A DNA stretch of 64,000 bases, from contig NZ_CP036339.1 of NCBI RefSeq assembly GCF_007746075.1, forward strand, positions 5,547,786 through 5,611,785, given 5' to 3'. This DNA is from Lacipirellula limnantheis. GTDB taxonomy: Bacteria; Planctomycetota; Planctomycetia; Pirellulales; Lacipirellulaceae. Positions 35,225 through 46,818 of this stretch are shown here, piece by piece. The position numbers and the translations under genes are program-made. Under the pieces are notes generated by a model. It was not told the origin of the DNA. It did not search any database and saw only the letters and a list, made by a program, of their open reading frames with translations. The first letter of the stretch is position 1. Each line of letters begins with the position of its first letter.

Positions 35225-36100
35225 TCACCCCCCAAACAACGACGGCGCCACCGGCCAGATCGCCAGGTAAATGTGATCGAGGACGATGCTCAGCAGCAGG
35301 TCGAGAATGATGATCGAAACGAACGAGTAAACAAACGCGGTGGTCGCGGCGCGGCCAACGCCCTCGGCGCCGGGAAGGCAGTTGAAGCCGCGGTAGCAGC
35401 TGATGATGCCGATGACCGCGCCGAAGACGACGCTCTTCGCCACGCCGTAAAAGAGGTCCCAGTTTTCAACGAAGCGCTGCGAGTTGGTGCTGTAGTGGTG
35501 ATAGTCGATTCCCAGGAATTGCACGCAGTAAAAGGCGCCGCCGATGACGCCCATGAAGATCGCCATGATCGTGAGCGACGGGATCAGCAGCAGACAGCTG
35601 AGAAACCGCGGCACGACGAGGTAGTGAATCGGGTTCGCCCCCATCGCCGAGAGGGCGTCGATTTGCTCAGTCACCCGCATCGTGCCGAGTTCGGCCGCCA
35701 TCGCGCTACCAACGCGGCCGGCGAGCATCGTCGCGGCTAGCACTGGCCCAAGTTCGCGGAACATCGATTTATTGATGACGCCGCCGAGTTGCGTCTCGAG
35801 GCCAAAGTTGCGGAACTGCGTGTACGATTGCACCGCGAGCACCATCCCCGTGAAGGCGCCGATGATGGCGACGACCGGCAGACTTTGCACGCCGATCGCA
35901 TACATGCTGTTGATCAGCGTGTCGCGCCGCGGCAGACGGCTGAACATCCAGAGGATGGCGCTCCACGCGAAAAGCGTGATGTCGCCCAGCCCCTCAATCA
36001 TCCGGATCACGACGGCGCCGAAGTCGGCGATCCCCTCGCTGATCCGCCAGAGGGGACCGCCCTGAGAGCGTTGGTTCGGATATGACGCGCCGGTGGACAT
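35225..36100 (-). CDS. MlaE-family ABC permease
   Basis: 291 residues, about six membrane segments, with family features VVAIIGAFTGMVLAVQSY, LGPVLAATMLAGRVGSAMAA, and ELGTMRVTEQIDALSAMG, the conserved Glu-containing coupling loop. It forms the membrane channel of the Mla-like lipid transporter encoded with the next two genes. The open frame continues 36 codons upstream; I chose ATG 36100 because the extension is Arg-rich and not conserved-looking. Confidence 0.9.
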   Translation of the reverse strand: MSTGASYPNQRSQGGPLWRISEGIADFGAVVIRMIEGLGDITLFAWSAILWMFSRLPRRDTLINSMYAIGVQSLPVVAIIGAFTGMVLAVQSYTQFRNFGLETQLGGVINKSMFRELGPVLAATMLAGRVGSAMAAELGTMRVTEQIDALSAMGANPIHYLVVPRFLSCLLLIPSLTIMAIFMGVIGGAFYCVQFLGIDYHHYSTNSQRFVENWDLFYGVAKSVVFGAVIGIISCYRGFNCLPGAEGVGRAATTAFVYSFVSIIILDLLLSIVLDHIYLAIWPVAPSLFGG

Positions 36101-36318
36101 CGAGTGAGTGCCAGCAGTGAAGAGGAGTCCGCAGATGCGCACGCGCCCGCGGCGACGGAAAGGCTGCCAACATTTGGTTCGACGCATGAAGCCTTGCGGC
36201 TTGAGCAAACCCTGCGGGCAGCAGCGGTTCTGAGCTACGAGCCGAGCCTGCTAGCAGCCGGGCGCGTTGCCATGTTGAGCAGAGCGAAGAATGACGCTTT
36301 GGCTGGTATCAGCCTGCC

Positions 36319-36747
36319 TTAAGCGTGGCGGGAGCGGGCGGCGATCGCCATGAGGATCGCGGCTAGCACGCTGAAGATGCCGATGTGGATGCCGGCGAAG
36401 GCCATGATGCCGACGAGAATGGCGAGTGATCCCAGGTACGCCGTCACGCGGCCGGCACTTGTGCGATCCGGACCAAAGGCGTCGATGGTGATTAACTCCA
36501 AAGAGAACGCCGGCCCCAGCGCCCAGACGGCAATAACGGCGACGCAGATCATCCAGGTGGCGGTCTGGCTGATGCCGGCCAGTTCCCGGAACCAGATCAG
36601 CACGAACAGCGCCACAAACAGCGTGATGACGTTCCACTGCCACCAAGGGCGCTTGTGTCCTTGGCGCCAAAAATCGCCCGGCTTGGCGGCGACCGTTGGC
36701 TCGTCATCGAGTGCATCGAAGTCGGGGGCGTCGAAGTCTTTGGGCAT
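36319..36747 (-). CDS. Hypothetical membrane protein
   Basis: 142 residues. The N-terminal 40 are acidic and soluble (FDAPDFDALDDEP), followed by about four hydrophobic segments (ITLFVALFVLIWF, ICVAVIAVWALGP, AYLGSLAILVGIM, IGIFSVLAAILMA). The family is not recognised. It lies upstream of the mla-like genes on the same strand, separated by 218 bases. Confidence 0.6.
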   Translation of the reverse strand: MPKDFDAPDFDALDDEPTVAAKPGDFWRQGHKRPWWQWNVITLFVALFVLIWFRELAGISQTATWMICVAVIAVWALGPAFSLELITIDAFGPDRTSAGRVTAYLGSLAILVGIMAFAGIHIGIFSVLAAILMAIAARSRHA

Positions 36748-36767
36748 GGCGTGAGCCTATACGAAAA

Positions 36768-36796
36768 TAGCCCCCGGCTTGAAGAGCCGGGGGCTA
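36768..36796. repeat. Perfect TAGCC...GGCTA palindrome
   Basis: TAGCCCCCGGCT and AGCCGGGGGCTA around a short TGAAG-type loop. It could act as a bidirectional hairpin. A related copy forms the end of ruvC at 62883-62912. Confidence 0.65.
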
Positions 36797-36887
36797 CAAG
36801 GGACGTTTTTAAATGTTGAACTGGAGGGCCGCCGGGATTAACCCGGCGGCTCGCCTTTTGTTCAGCTGGCGTTTGCTCAACTGGCGC

Positions 36888-39458
<2,571 letters not shown>

Positions 39459-39550
39459 AGCCCTTCCTCCCCTGGTGTGGTCCCTAAGCCGATGCGTCGG
39501 GCGGCGGTCGATCTGCGTCATCCTTCGCATCGCTCAGGACGACGTTCACA

Positions 39551-40192
39551 CTACGCGGCGATCTTCCCGTCAGACGCAGCGGCGATTGTATTGGTCGACG
39601 CTTCCTTGGTCGGTAGTTCGTAAATCTTGTCCTCTACTACGCTAGCGGGACGAAGTCGTTCGCGCTCTTGCGCAATCTCATGTCGCCACGCCGCGGCCGT
39701 TTCGAGCAATTCCAAGCGGTCGAGTTGCTCTCGGGCAGCGTCCGTTCGTTGTTCGTGTCGCAACAGGGTGGCCAGCATCAAGCGGGCCTCCGCGTCGCGC
39801 GGGTCGTTCTTCAGTAATCTTAGCAGCGTCTGTTCCGCCGAAACCCAGTCGTGAGCCAGGTAGGCCGCCTGGGCCTCGCGAAACCAGGCGTCATGGCGTT
39901 CGTCGAGACTGGCCGCGGCGTCGTCTCCCGCCGACAGTTCAGACAAAAGTCGCCGCCAGTCGGCTCGGCCTTCGAGCCAGGCCAGCAGCCAAATCACGCC
40001 CGCTGCCCCCAGCGCGATCCACCGCATTCGCACCGGCAACCATTCGTTCCAGACGAAGGTCGTCGCGGCAAGCGCGTTGATCAGCGCGGTAAATCCTACC
40101 GCCAGCGTCAAACCGGCCCAAGACCCCCGCGTCCAGAGTTGCGGCAGGCCCGGCCAGAGATAAGCCGACCAGTGGAGTTTGGGCTGCGGCAC
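39551..40192 (-). CDS. TPR-containing membrane protein
   Basis: 213 residues. Two or three hydrophobic segments (LTLAVGFTALINALAA, WIALGAAGVIWLLAW) are followed by a soluble helical part with a TPR-like unit (AQAAYLAHDWVSAEQTLLRL, then DPRDAEARLMLATLL). Its role is unknown. It lies upstream of clpC by about 90 bases on the same strand. Confidence 0.65.
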   Translation of the reverse strand: MPQPKLHWSAYLWPGLPQLWTRGSWAGLTLAVGFTALINALAATTFVWNEWLPVRMRWIALGAAGVIWLLAWLEGRADWRRLLSELSAGDDAAASLDERHDAWFREAQAAYLAHDWVSAEQTLLRLLKNDPRDAEARLMLATLLRHEQRTDAAREQLDRLELLETAAAWRHEIAQERERLRPASVVEDKIYELPTKEASTNTIAAASDGKIAA

Positions 40193-40751
40193 GATCGGAT
40201 GTCTCTCCTGCCGTCGCTCACCCGCGTACCGCGAGCCGAGGGCATCTCCGACACGCTCTGAGTGCGTGATCCCCCGACTCGTCGGCGACAGCGGTGTGAA
40301 AGTCTAGCCCGCGGCGCCGCTGAATCAAGGCAACCGCAAGGGGCGTACAGGGTTAGGCTGTTTTGAACTGTGATAACGGGGCGCGATTCTGCCGCGCACG
40401 CCCACCGGGTGCGTGCCGCCCCGCTTCGCGACATGGCTCGTTGTGGGAAGAAGGGGAAGATAACGATAATGCCGGCCAGCGGCGAGGTCGGTTTGAGGCG
40501 TGATAGCAGGAAGAAGCGACTCCGCTGGGGGTCTCCATAAGATAGTGAAAAGAATTCGCCACTCGCTCCCAGAAAGGTAGGAGAAGGGTCGGCAAGCCAG
40601 CCGGACCGCCACATGGTCCGGGCGGCGGCGCGGTGGGACTTGCCTGGCTGAGCGGCTCGGCTGGTTCGTCCCGGAGGGCGTGGCCCTCCGACTAGCGGGC
40701 TGCAGCGATGGATGGCTGGTCGGGCGGGTTGGTTGGGCTATATATGAATTT
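40193..40751. other. Intergenic region
   Basis: About 560 bases between divergent genes. Short palindromes are present (CGGAGGGCGTGGCCCTCCG at 40671-40689; CCGGACCGCCACATGGTCCGG near 40609). No gene or RNA was recognised. Confidence 0.4.
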
Positions 40752-41876
40752 ATGATCGACCACGCCGCCATTCGCGTTCTCGACGCTTCCCTCAACCGGG
40801 CAACCGAGGGGCTGCGCGTCGTCGAAGATTATGTGCGGTTCGTCCTCGACGACCGGCATTTGACGGAGCAGCTCAAACGCCTGCGGCACGATCTGGCGGC
40901 GGCAGGGTCGTTGCTGCCGCTCGCCGAGCGTCACGCGGCTCGGGACACGCAAGCCGACGTCGGCACGACCGTTTCGACGCTGAGTGAACGAATGCGCGGC
41001 GACGCCTGGCAGGTCTGCGTCGCAAGTTTGGAGCGGGTGAAGCAGTCGCTGCGGAGTTTGGAGGAGTTTTCTAAGGTCGCGAACCCGCATGCGGCGGGGG
41101 AGTTTGAGCGGCTGCGGTACTGGCTTTACACGCTAGAAGCTGCCCTCGGGCGGACGGTTAACGCCATCGATCGGTTGGCAGAGTCGCGGCTGTATGTGCT
41201 GATCGACGGCGGCGACTCGGAAGCGGCGTTTGTGGCGCTGGTCGAAAAATTGGTGGCGGCGCGGGTCGACGTGCTTCAGTTGCGTGACAAGCGGTTAGAC
41301 GACCGCGAGTTGTTGTCGCGGGCGCGCCGTTTGGTCGCGATTGCGAGTCAGCCCCCGGCTCCGCCGGGGGGTTGCAGCGGTGACGGGATGGACGAACGAT
41401 CGCGGGACTCTCCGCCGCCGGAGCCCGGGGCAGAAAAATGCTCGCCGCTGGTCATTATCAACGACCGGCCAGACATTGCGGCGCTCGCGGAAGCCGATGG
41501 GGTTCATCTGGGGCAAGACGACCTGCGGGTGAAGGATGCCCGGGCGATTGTCGGCCCGCACCGATTGATCGGCGTTTCGACCCACTCGATCGACCAGGCT
41601 CGGGCGGCGGTGCTCAACGGCGCCAATTACCTGGGGGTGGGGCCAACGTTTCCTTCTCAGACGAAGTCATTCGAAGTCTTTCCAGGACTGGCGTTCGTCC
41701 GCGAGGTGGCTACGGAAATTCGCCTACCGGCGTTCGCCATCGGCGGTATCACGCAGCAAAACGCGGCGGACGTAATCTCCGCGGGCTTGTCGCGCTTGGC
41801 GGTTGCGTCTGCCGTGACGGGCGCTGCGGAGCCGCAAGCGGCCGCAATGGCCTTGCGTACGCAGCTGCATCGGTAG
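40752..41876 (+). CDS. thiE: Thiamine-phosphate synthase with N-terminal ThiD2-like domain and a repeat insertion
   Basis: 374 residues. The N-terminal part (1-135: VLDASLNRATEGLRVVEDY, SLERVKQSLRSLEEFSKVA) matches the ThiD2 helical domain found fused to ThiE in some bacteria. The C-terminal TIM barrel has LQLRDKRLDDRELL, IINDRPDIAALAEADGVHLG, GVSTHSIDQA, NYLGVGPTFPSQTK and FAIGGITQQN. ThiE joins HMP-PP and thiazole phosphate. Residues about 200-227, between LVAIAS and VIINDRPD, are Pro/Gly-rich and encoded by a palindromic element (41349-41432), so this loop is longer than normal. The reading frame is intact. Confidence 0.9.
   Translation: MIDHAAIRVLDASLNRATEGLRVVEDYVRFVLDDRHLTEQLKRLRHDLAAAGSLLPLAERHAARDTQADVGTTVSTLSERMRGDAWQVCVASLERVKQSLRSLEEFSKVANPHAAGEFERLRYWLYTLEAALGRTVNAIDRLAESRLYVLIDGGDSEAAFVALVEKLVAARVDVLQLRDKRLDDRELLSRARRLVAIASQPPAPPGGCSGDGMDERSRDSPPPEPGAEKCSPLVIINDRPDIAALAEADGVHLGQDDLRVKDARAIVGPHRLIGVSTHSIDQARAAVLNGANYLGVGPTFPSQTKSFEVFPGLAFVREVATEIRLPAFAIGGITQQNAADVISAGLSRLAVASAVTGAAEPQAAAMALRTQLHR
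41349..41432. repeat. Compound palindromic element, copy C, inside thiE in frame
   Basis: GCCCCCGGCTCCGCCGGGGG at the left and GCCGCCGGAGCCCGGGGC at the right are inverted repeats about 84 bases apart, as in copies A and B. It encodes QPPAPPGG...PPPEPGA without a stop codon or frame change. Confidence 0.75.
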
Positions 41877-41985
41877 CAAGAGCGAGTGGCACCGCGCCGG
41901 CTCAAGGGAGTAGAATGGCGTACTTCCATTGGACGTCGCTCCGGCGAGCTCTTGACTCGCGGCTACTCTTGCACTCCCAAACGTT

Positions 41986-43068
41986 ATGCTCTACGCAGTG
42001 ATTATGGCTGGCGGCGCCGGCACGCGATTCTGGCCGGCGAGCCGCGCCGACATGCCGAAGCAGTTGCTCGCGCTTGCCGGCAAGCACACGATGATCCGCC
42101 AAACGGTGGATCGCCTCGGCGAATTGGTGACCCCCGCGCAAACGCTGATCGTGACCAACGAGCGGCTCATTCCCACGCTCCGCGAACAGCTCCCCGAGTT
42201 GCCCGAGACGTCGCTAGTAGGCGAACCCTGCAAGCGCGACACGGCGCCCTGTATCGGGCTCGCGGCGCTGCTGGTCGCGAAGCAAGATCCCGACGCCGTC
42301 ATGGCCGTGCTCCCGGCCGACCATGTCATTCGCAATGCCAGCCGATTTCAGGACTCGATCCGGCAGGCGGTCTCGCTGATCAAAAAAACTCCCGATCAGA
42401 TCGTCACCTTCGGCATTCGGCCGAACTACCCAGCGGAGATTTTCGGTTATATCCAGCGCGGGGCCCGCATCGACATTCACGACGAGGCGGCGCCGACGTT
42501 CGTCGTGAAGCGATTTCGCGAGAAGCCAGACAAGATGACGGCTACCGAGTACGTCAACTCGGGCGACTTCTTGTGGAACTCCGGCATCTTCATCTGGAAG
42601 GCGAAGACGATTCTCAATGCCTTGAAAGAACGTCAGCCGGAGATGCTGGCCCACCTGCAGAAGATTGGCGACGCCTGGGGCACGCCGCAGCAGCACGAGG
42701 TGTTCAAGCGCGAGTTCACGGCGATCAAGGGCATCTCGATCGATTATGCCGTCATGGAACACGCTAAGAATGTCGCCGTGATCGAGGCGCCGTACGACTG
42801 GGACGACCTCGGAAGCTGGCAATCGCTCGCCCGGCTGGCAGGAACCGATCGGTTCGATAACACGGTGGTGGGGCGGCACATTGGCATCAACACCACTGGG
42901 ACGATCGTGCGCACCGATGACAAGCATCTGGTGGTGACGATCGGGATGAAGGATTGCCTCGTGGTGCACACGCCCGATGCGACGCTCGTGGCGAATAAGA
43001 ACGATGAAGAGGCGGTGCGAGAAGTGGTGAAGTTGCTGGAAGCGAAGGGGTGGAAGGAGTATTTGTAG
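41986..43068 (+). CDS. Mannose-1-phosphate guanylyltransferase
   Basis: 360 residues. The nucleotidyltransferase signature GGAGTRFWPASRADMPKQLL is at residues 6-25; EPCKRDTAPCIGLAAL and NSGIFIWKAKTIL are further ManC-type motifs. It makes GDP-mannose from mannose-1-phosphate and GTP for glycan synthesis. The C-terminal phosphomannose isomerase domain of bifunctional ManC is absent, so it is monofunctional. ATG start at 41986. ruvX follows after a perfect inverted repeat. Confidence 0.88.
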   Translation: MLYAVIMAGGAGTRFWPASRADMPKQLLALAGKHTMIRQTVDRLGELVTPAQTLIVTNERLIPTLREQLPELPETSLVGEPCKRDTAPCIGLAALLVAKQDPDAVMAVLPADHVIRNASRFQDSIRQAVSLIKKTPDQIVTFGIRPNYPAEIFGYIQRGARIDIHDEAAPTFVVKRFREKPDKMTATEYVNSGDFLWNSGIFIWKAKTILNALKERQPEMLAHLQKIGDAWGTPQQHEVFKREFTAIKGISIDYAVMEHAKNVAVIEAPYDWDDLGSWQSLARLAGTDRFDNTVVGRHIGINTTGTIVRTDDKHLVVTIGMKDCLVVHTPDATLVANKNDEEAVREVVKLLEAKGWKEYL

Positions 43069-43080
43069 GCATGCGTCGAC

Positions 43081-43155
43081 GGTGTCGGGAGCCTTTTGCC
43101 ACTGGAGGCTCTCCTTTGCCAGTGAACTTGCCAGTGGCAAAAGGCTCCCGACACC
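43081..43155. repeat. Perfect 25-base inverted repeat between the ManC-like gene and ruvX
   Basis: Arms at 43081-43105 and 43131-43155 are exact reverse complements (left arm begins GGTGTCGGGAGCCTTTTGCC). The inner part repeats GCCAGTG-type units. It ends one base before the chosen ruvX start and could form a long hairpin in the mRNA. Confidence 0.85.
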
Positions 43156-43156
43156 C

Positions 43157-43615
43157 TTGGCTACGTCCCCCTCGCTCCGCATCGCTGGCATCGACTACGG
43201 CACGGTCCGCATCGGCATTGCCACAGCGGATTTGTCCGTCGGCATTGCCGGGCCGTACGAGACTTACAATCGCCGGAGCGAACGGCTCGATGCCGAGTAC
43301 TTCCGGACGCTCGCGAAGGAAGAGCGGATCGGGCGGTTCGTCGTGGGGCTGCCGGTTCACTTGAGCGGGGGCGAGAGTCAGAAGTCGCTGGAGGCGCGCA
43401 ACTTCGGCGACTGGCTGGCGAAGTTGACCGGCGTACCCGTGGAATACTTCGACGAGCGGTACACGAGCGCTGAGGCGGAAGAGATGCTGCTAGGGGCCGG
43501 GCTGACGAAGAAGCGGCGGAAGGAGCGGCTCGATCAGCTAGCGGCGCAGATCATGCTGACTGCTTACCTCGAAGCGGGCGCCAAGAGCCAGGAACTGCCG
43601 GAGTCAATTGATTAG
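43157..43615 (+). CDS. ruvX: Putative pre-16S rRNA nuclease / Holliday-junction resolvase-like protein
   Basis: 152 residues of the YqgF/RuvX family: RIAGIDYGTVRIGIATAD at the N-terminus (RNase-H-like fold, catalytic Asp), FVVGLPVHLSGGESQ, and VEYFDERYTSAEAEEML. It matures 16S rRNA 5' ends in bacteria. The nearest standard start is TTG 43157, immediately after a 25-base inverted repeat; the same frame is open back to a GTG (43082) inside the repeat. The position where relatives usually have Met (MRIAGID) is a Leu codon here. Confidence 0.85.
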   Translation: MATSPSLRIAGIDYGTVRIGIATADLSVGIAGPYETYNRRSERLDAEYFRTLAKEERIGRFVVGLPVHLSGGESQKSLEARNFGDWLAKLTGVPVEYFDERYTSAEAEEMLLGAGLTKKRRKERLDQLAAQIMLTAYLEAGAKSQELPESID

Positions 43616-43776
43616 CAAATGCATTTGGCCACGAAGAGACGCAGAAGACGCGAAAAAGGGCAGAGAAAAAAAAGTTCTACGGGTGGCATGCTCGTCGGTA
43701 CTCCGAGGAGCATGTTTTTATTTATTGTGAGTTTTGCGACTTTTCGCGGCTAACTAGGCGCTTTAGGAGTACAAAT

Positions 43777-44706
43777 TTGCCGATAACGCGAATCATTATC
43801 GGAGTCGGCTATCTAGGTGGTCGCGTCATCAAGCTCTGGCGAGAAGCAGGCGAGTATTCGATCGCTAGTACGCGACGCGACCATCCGACTCCGGAATGGG
43901 TCGCAGCAGGGCCGAATTGGGCCTGCAAAGCTGACGTCACCAAGCCGGAAACATTGAGTTGGCTCGCGCACCCGCCGGCACTAAGCGGTACATCAGCTGA
44001 AGCACTCCTCTACTCCGTCGGATTTGATCGCACTGCCGACGCCGACATTCAGACGGTATACGCGGAAGGTCTTCGCAATGTCCTCACCGTGTTGTCCCCG
44101 CGCGTCACCCGGGCCATCTACATTAGCACCACGGGCGTCTATGGCGCCGCGGGCGGCGGTTGGGTCGATGAGGAGACGCTGCCCGATCCGCACCGCGACG
44201 GCGGCAAGGCGTCGCTCGCCGCGGAAAAAATTTTGCGAGCCCATCCGCTTGGCCGACGAAGTGCGATTCTCCGGCTGGCCGGCATTTATGGTCCCGGCCG
44301 CGTTCCCTATCTCGACAAGCTTCGCGCCAACGAGCCAATCGCGGCACCGAGCGCAGGGTGGCTCAATCTCATTCACGTCGACGACGCCGCGCGGATTGTC
44401 GTCGGCATCGATCGCTGGTTGGCGGAACGCGCCGCGAGCGACGGCCCACACATCTTCTGCGTCAGCGACGGCTCGCCGGTCGTGCGAGGAGAATACTACG
44501 CGGAGGCAGCGCGGCTCGTCGGCGCTCCGCCGCCCCGTTTCACGACGCCCGCAGCCGACTCGACCGCCGTGGCGCGGGCCGGCGCCGACAAGCGGGTGAG
44601 CAACGCAAAGTTGCGGGCGTGGATGGACGAGGCGCAGATTTCGCTCCAGTACCCCAGCTACCGCGAGGGGCTGGCACACATTCTCCAAGCCGATGCGGCC
44701 AATTAG
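43777..44706 (+). CDS. NAD-dependent epimerase/dehydratase-family protein
   Basis: 309 residues, extended SDR type. The N-terminal nucleotide motif is GVGYLGGRV instead of the more common GxxGxxG spacing; ISTTGVYGAAGGGWVDE holds the likely catalytic Tyr region, and LRLAGIYGPGRVP matches the SDR pattern. TTG start with AGGAG upstream. The TAG stop is the first triplet of a palindromic element. Substrate unknown, probably a sugar nucleotide or related metabolite. Confidence 0.8.
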   Translation: MPITRIIIGVGYLGGRVIKLWREAGEYSIASTRRDHPTPEWVAAGPNWACKADVTKPETLSWLAHPPALSGTSAEALLYSVGFDRTADADIQTVYAEGLRNVLTVLSPRVTRAIYISTTGVYGAAGGGWVDEETLPDPHRDGGKASLAAEKILRAHPLGRRSAILRLAGIYGPGRVPYLDKLRANEPIAAPSAGWLNLIHVDDAARIVVGIDRWLAERAASDGPHIFCVSDGSPVVRGEYYAEAARLVGAPPPRFTTPAADSTAVARAGADKRVSNAKLRAWMDEAQISLQYPSYREGLAHILQADAAN

Positions 44707-44748
44707 CCCCGCCGCTCGCGGCGGGTCGCGGGCCGCCGCCCGCGGCTA
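44704..44748. repeat. TAGCC...GGCTA palindromic element supplying a stop codon
   Basis: Starts TAGCCCCGCCGC and ends GCCCGCGGCTA. Its first triplet is the stop codon of the epimerase gene. It is followed by AATGGGCG, as is the copy at the end of ruvC, which supports common origin. Confidence 0.65.
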
Positions 44749-44900
44749 AATGGGCGTTGGGGTTTGGTCGCGCGGCTTGGCGGCTCTGAAAGGTGGGCGA
44801 ATCCGCCCTGCTGTGGGCTATGGTTGCACACCGCCCACCGACCCCCGTAGAATTTGGCTGCTTCCCTCCTAGCCCCCCTGCCCCGTCATCCACGGATCTG

Positions 44901-45683
44901 ATGCTACCACGGACCCCCCTGTTCCCTCACGTCATCGAGCTGAATCATCAGGCGCGTCGCCGCATCGGCTGCAGCGTCTACCTGATTTACGATGAGACGG
45001 AGTGGGCGTTGCTCGACATCGGCTACGAAGACGCGGTCGACGAATGCGTCGAGCTGATTCGCGAGCTCGATTTCCCGTTCAGCAAGTGCAAGACGCTCAT
45101 CGCGTCGCATGCCGACGTCGACCACATCCAAGGTCTGGCGAAGGTGAAGCAGATGTTCAAGACGACCGTTACCGCCCACCCGGCGGCGGCCGACATGTTG
45201 GAAAAGGGCGACCGGCTCGCCACATTCGCGCAGATCGACGCCCAGGGAATCGACCTCGAAATGCCGCCTGTCGTCGTTGAGAATCGAGTCAACGACGGCG
45301 ACGTCATCAAGGTCGGCAAGCTGGAGCTGGAAGTTTGGCACACCCCCGGCCATACCGACGGGCAGCTCAGCTTCCGGATGGGCGAATTGCTGTTCTCCGG
45401 CGACAATCTGTTCCGCGACGGCTGCGTCGGGGCAATCGACGCTCATCATGGCAGCAGCATCGCCGACTTCATCAAGTCGCTCCAGCGCATCAAGGCGAGC
45501 GACGTCAAATGGCTGCTGCCGAGCCATGGGCCGGTCTTCAAGAAAGACAACGCGCAGCTCGACAAGACGATTGCCCGCCTCGAAGGCTACCTCCACATGG
45601 CGGACTTCGGCACTTGCGCCGTTGACTGGCCGCTGATGGATGCTTGGGAGGATGAGCTGTTAGAAGGAAAATTGCCGGCGTAG
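44901..45683 (+). CDS. MBL-fold metallo-hydrolase
   Basis: 260 residues of the metallo-beta-lactamase fold. The metal motif reads SHADVDHIQG (H-x-D-x-D-H, Asp replacing the usual second His), then HTPGHTDGQLS and SGDNLF with further metal ligands. These enzymes are hydrolases of varied specificity; glyoxalase II-like relatives are common. ATG 44901 was chosen over an open upstream stretch. Substrate is unknown. Confidence 0.85.
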   Translation: MLPRTPLFPHVIELNHQARRRIGCSVYLIYDETEWALLDIGYEDAVDECVELIRELDFPFSKCKTLIASHADVDHIQGLAKVKQMFKTTVTAHPAAADMLEKGDRLATFAQIDAQGIDLEMPPVVVENRVNDGDVIKVGKLELEVWHTPGHTDGQLSFRMGELLFSGDNLFRDGCVGAIDAHHGSSIADFIKSLQRIKASDVKWLLPSHGPVFKKDNAQLDKTIARLEGYLHMADFGTCAVDWPLMDAWEDELLEGKLPA

Positions 45684-45689
45684 CAGCGT

Positions 45690-46436
45690 TCACCACTTCA
45701 AGACGCGCTCGACTTCGGCTAGCCAGACCTTGTAAGCCGCTTCATTGAGATGAAGCCCGTCGCCGGTGTAGTCGATCTTCAGTTCGCCTTTGTCGTCGAC
45801 CATCAGGGCATGAATGTCGAGGTAGTCGTAGCCGAACTCTTCGGCCAGATTCTTCAGCCGGCCGTTGAAGTCGACGACGTTGGCGTTGTGCTTGGCGTAA
45901 TTGTCGCGCGTCGGCAGCACCGATTGAACGTGGACGCGCACCCGCGGAGTTTCTGTCTTGATCCTCTGGAGGATCTCGCGGTAGCCCTGCTCCATCGTCT
46001 CGGGACTGCGGCCCGAACCGAGGTCGTTGATGCCGATCATCAGGAAGACGTCGGTAGCTGAGCAATTGAAGACCGACTCGTCGAGCCGTTTCAGCACGCC
46101 GCGGTTATCTTCGGTCGGCAGGTCGTTGCCGATGACGTCGGCGCCGATGCCGCGGTTGAGGACGCGACGGCCGGGGAAGTATTTAGCGACCTCGAAGCCT
46201 TCCGTAATGCTGTCGCCAAGCAACACGGCGAACTGCAACTGCTCGTTCTGCATCCGGAAGGCGTTGGTGCGATTGGTCCAGTGCATGCGGAAGAGGGCCC
46301 CCAGATCGACTGGGGGAGCAGATTTTGCTTCGGCGGGCTTGGGCTTCTCAGCGCTTGCCGTTTGAGCGCTGGCGAGGCGCGGGGCCAGCATGAGCAGGAA
46401 CAGCGCGGAGGTCGCGGCGAAACGGGAGAATGACAT
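45690..46436 (-). CDS. Exported SGNH/GDSL-family hydrolase
   Basis: 248 residues with a signal peptide (ALFLLMLAPRLASAQ). Block I GDSITEGF contains the nucleophilic Ser, block III is GINDLGSG, and block V is DGLHLNEAAY with the catalytic His. Such enzymes are lipases or carbohydrate esterases, often acetyl-xylan or acetyl-glycan esterases in planctomycetes. Start ATG 46436. It is convergent with the MBL gene, with only six bases between them. Confidence 0.85.
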   Translation of the reverse strand: MSFSRFAATSALFLLMLAPRLASAQTASAEKPKPAEAKSAPPVDLGALFRMHWTNRTNAFRMQNEQLQFAVLLGDSITEGFEVAKYFPGRRVLNRGIGADVIGNDLPTEDNRGVLKRLDESVFNCSATDVFLMIGINDLGSGRSPETMEQGYREILQRIKTETPRVRVHVQSVLPTRDNYAKHNANVVDFNGRLKNLAEEFGYDYLDIHALMVDDKGELKIDYTGDGLHLNEAAYKVWLAEVERVLKW

Positions 46437-46818
46437 CGGTGGATCTCGGCGATACATGAACACAGAGCGGTAGATCCCCCATTAGAACGCGAGCGCCCAC
46501 CGCCCCGCTAGCACGCATCTCCGACCGTTGCGGCCATCTAGCCCGTCCGCTTGGGGCGGGCGTGGGGGCGACGGGCGCTATGCAACGGGGACCAGGCGAC
46601 CCGGGGGCTAGCGCCACGCGGCGAAATGGGCGTGGTGGCATGGAGGGGGGACGGGGCGGAAGGGAACGGCCCGCGATGGGGCGGTCCGATTATGCCGGTT
46701 CTGACGGATATTCCCTCAACCGACGCCGCCTCCCATGCCGATTTCTCCCCATAACGCTTCTACGCGCTGGAGTCCGCCTGCACGGGCTCGCGCCGCCATG
46801 AGCGAGGGGGGGACTTTC
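46437..46818. other. Intergenic region with repeat-like sequence
   Basis: About 380 bases between divergent genes. A GC-rich TAGCCC...GGGC palindrome-like stretch lies at about 46538-46580. No gene was recognised. Confidence 0.4.
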
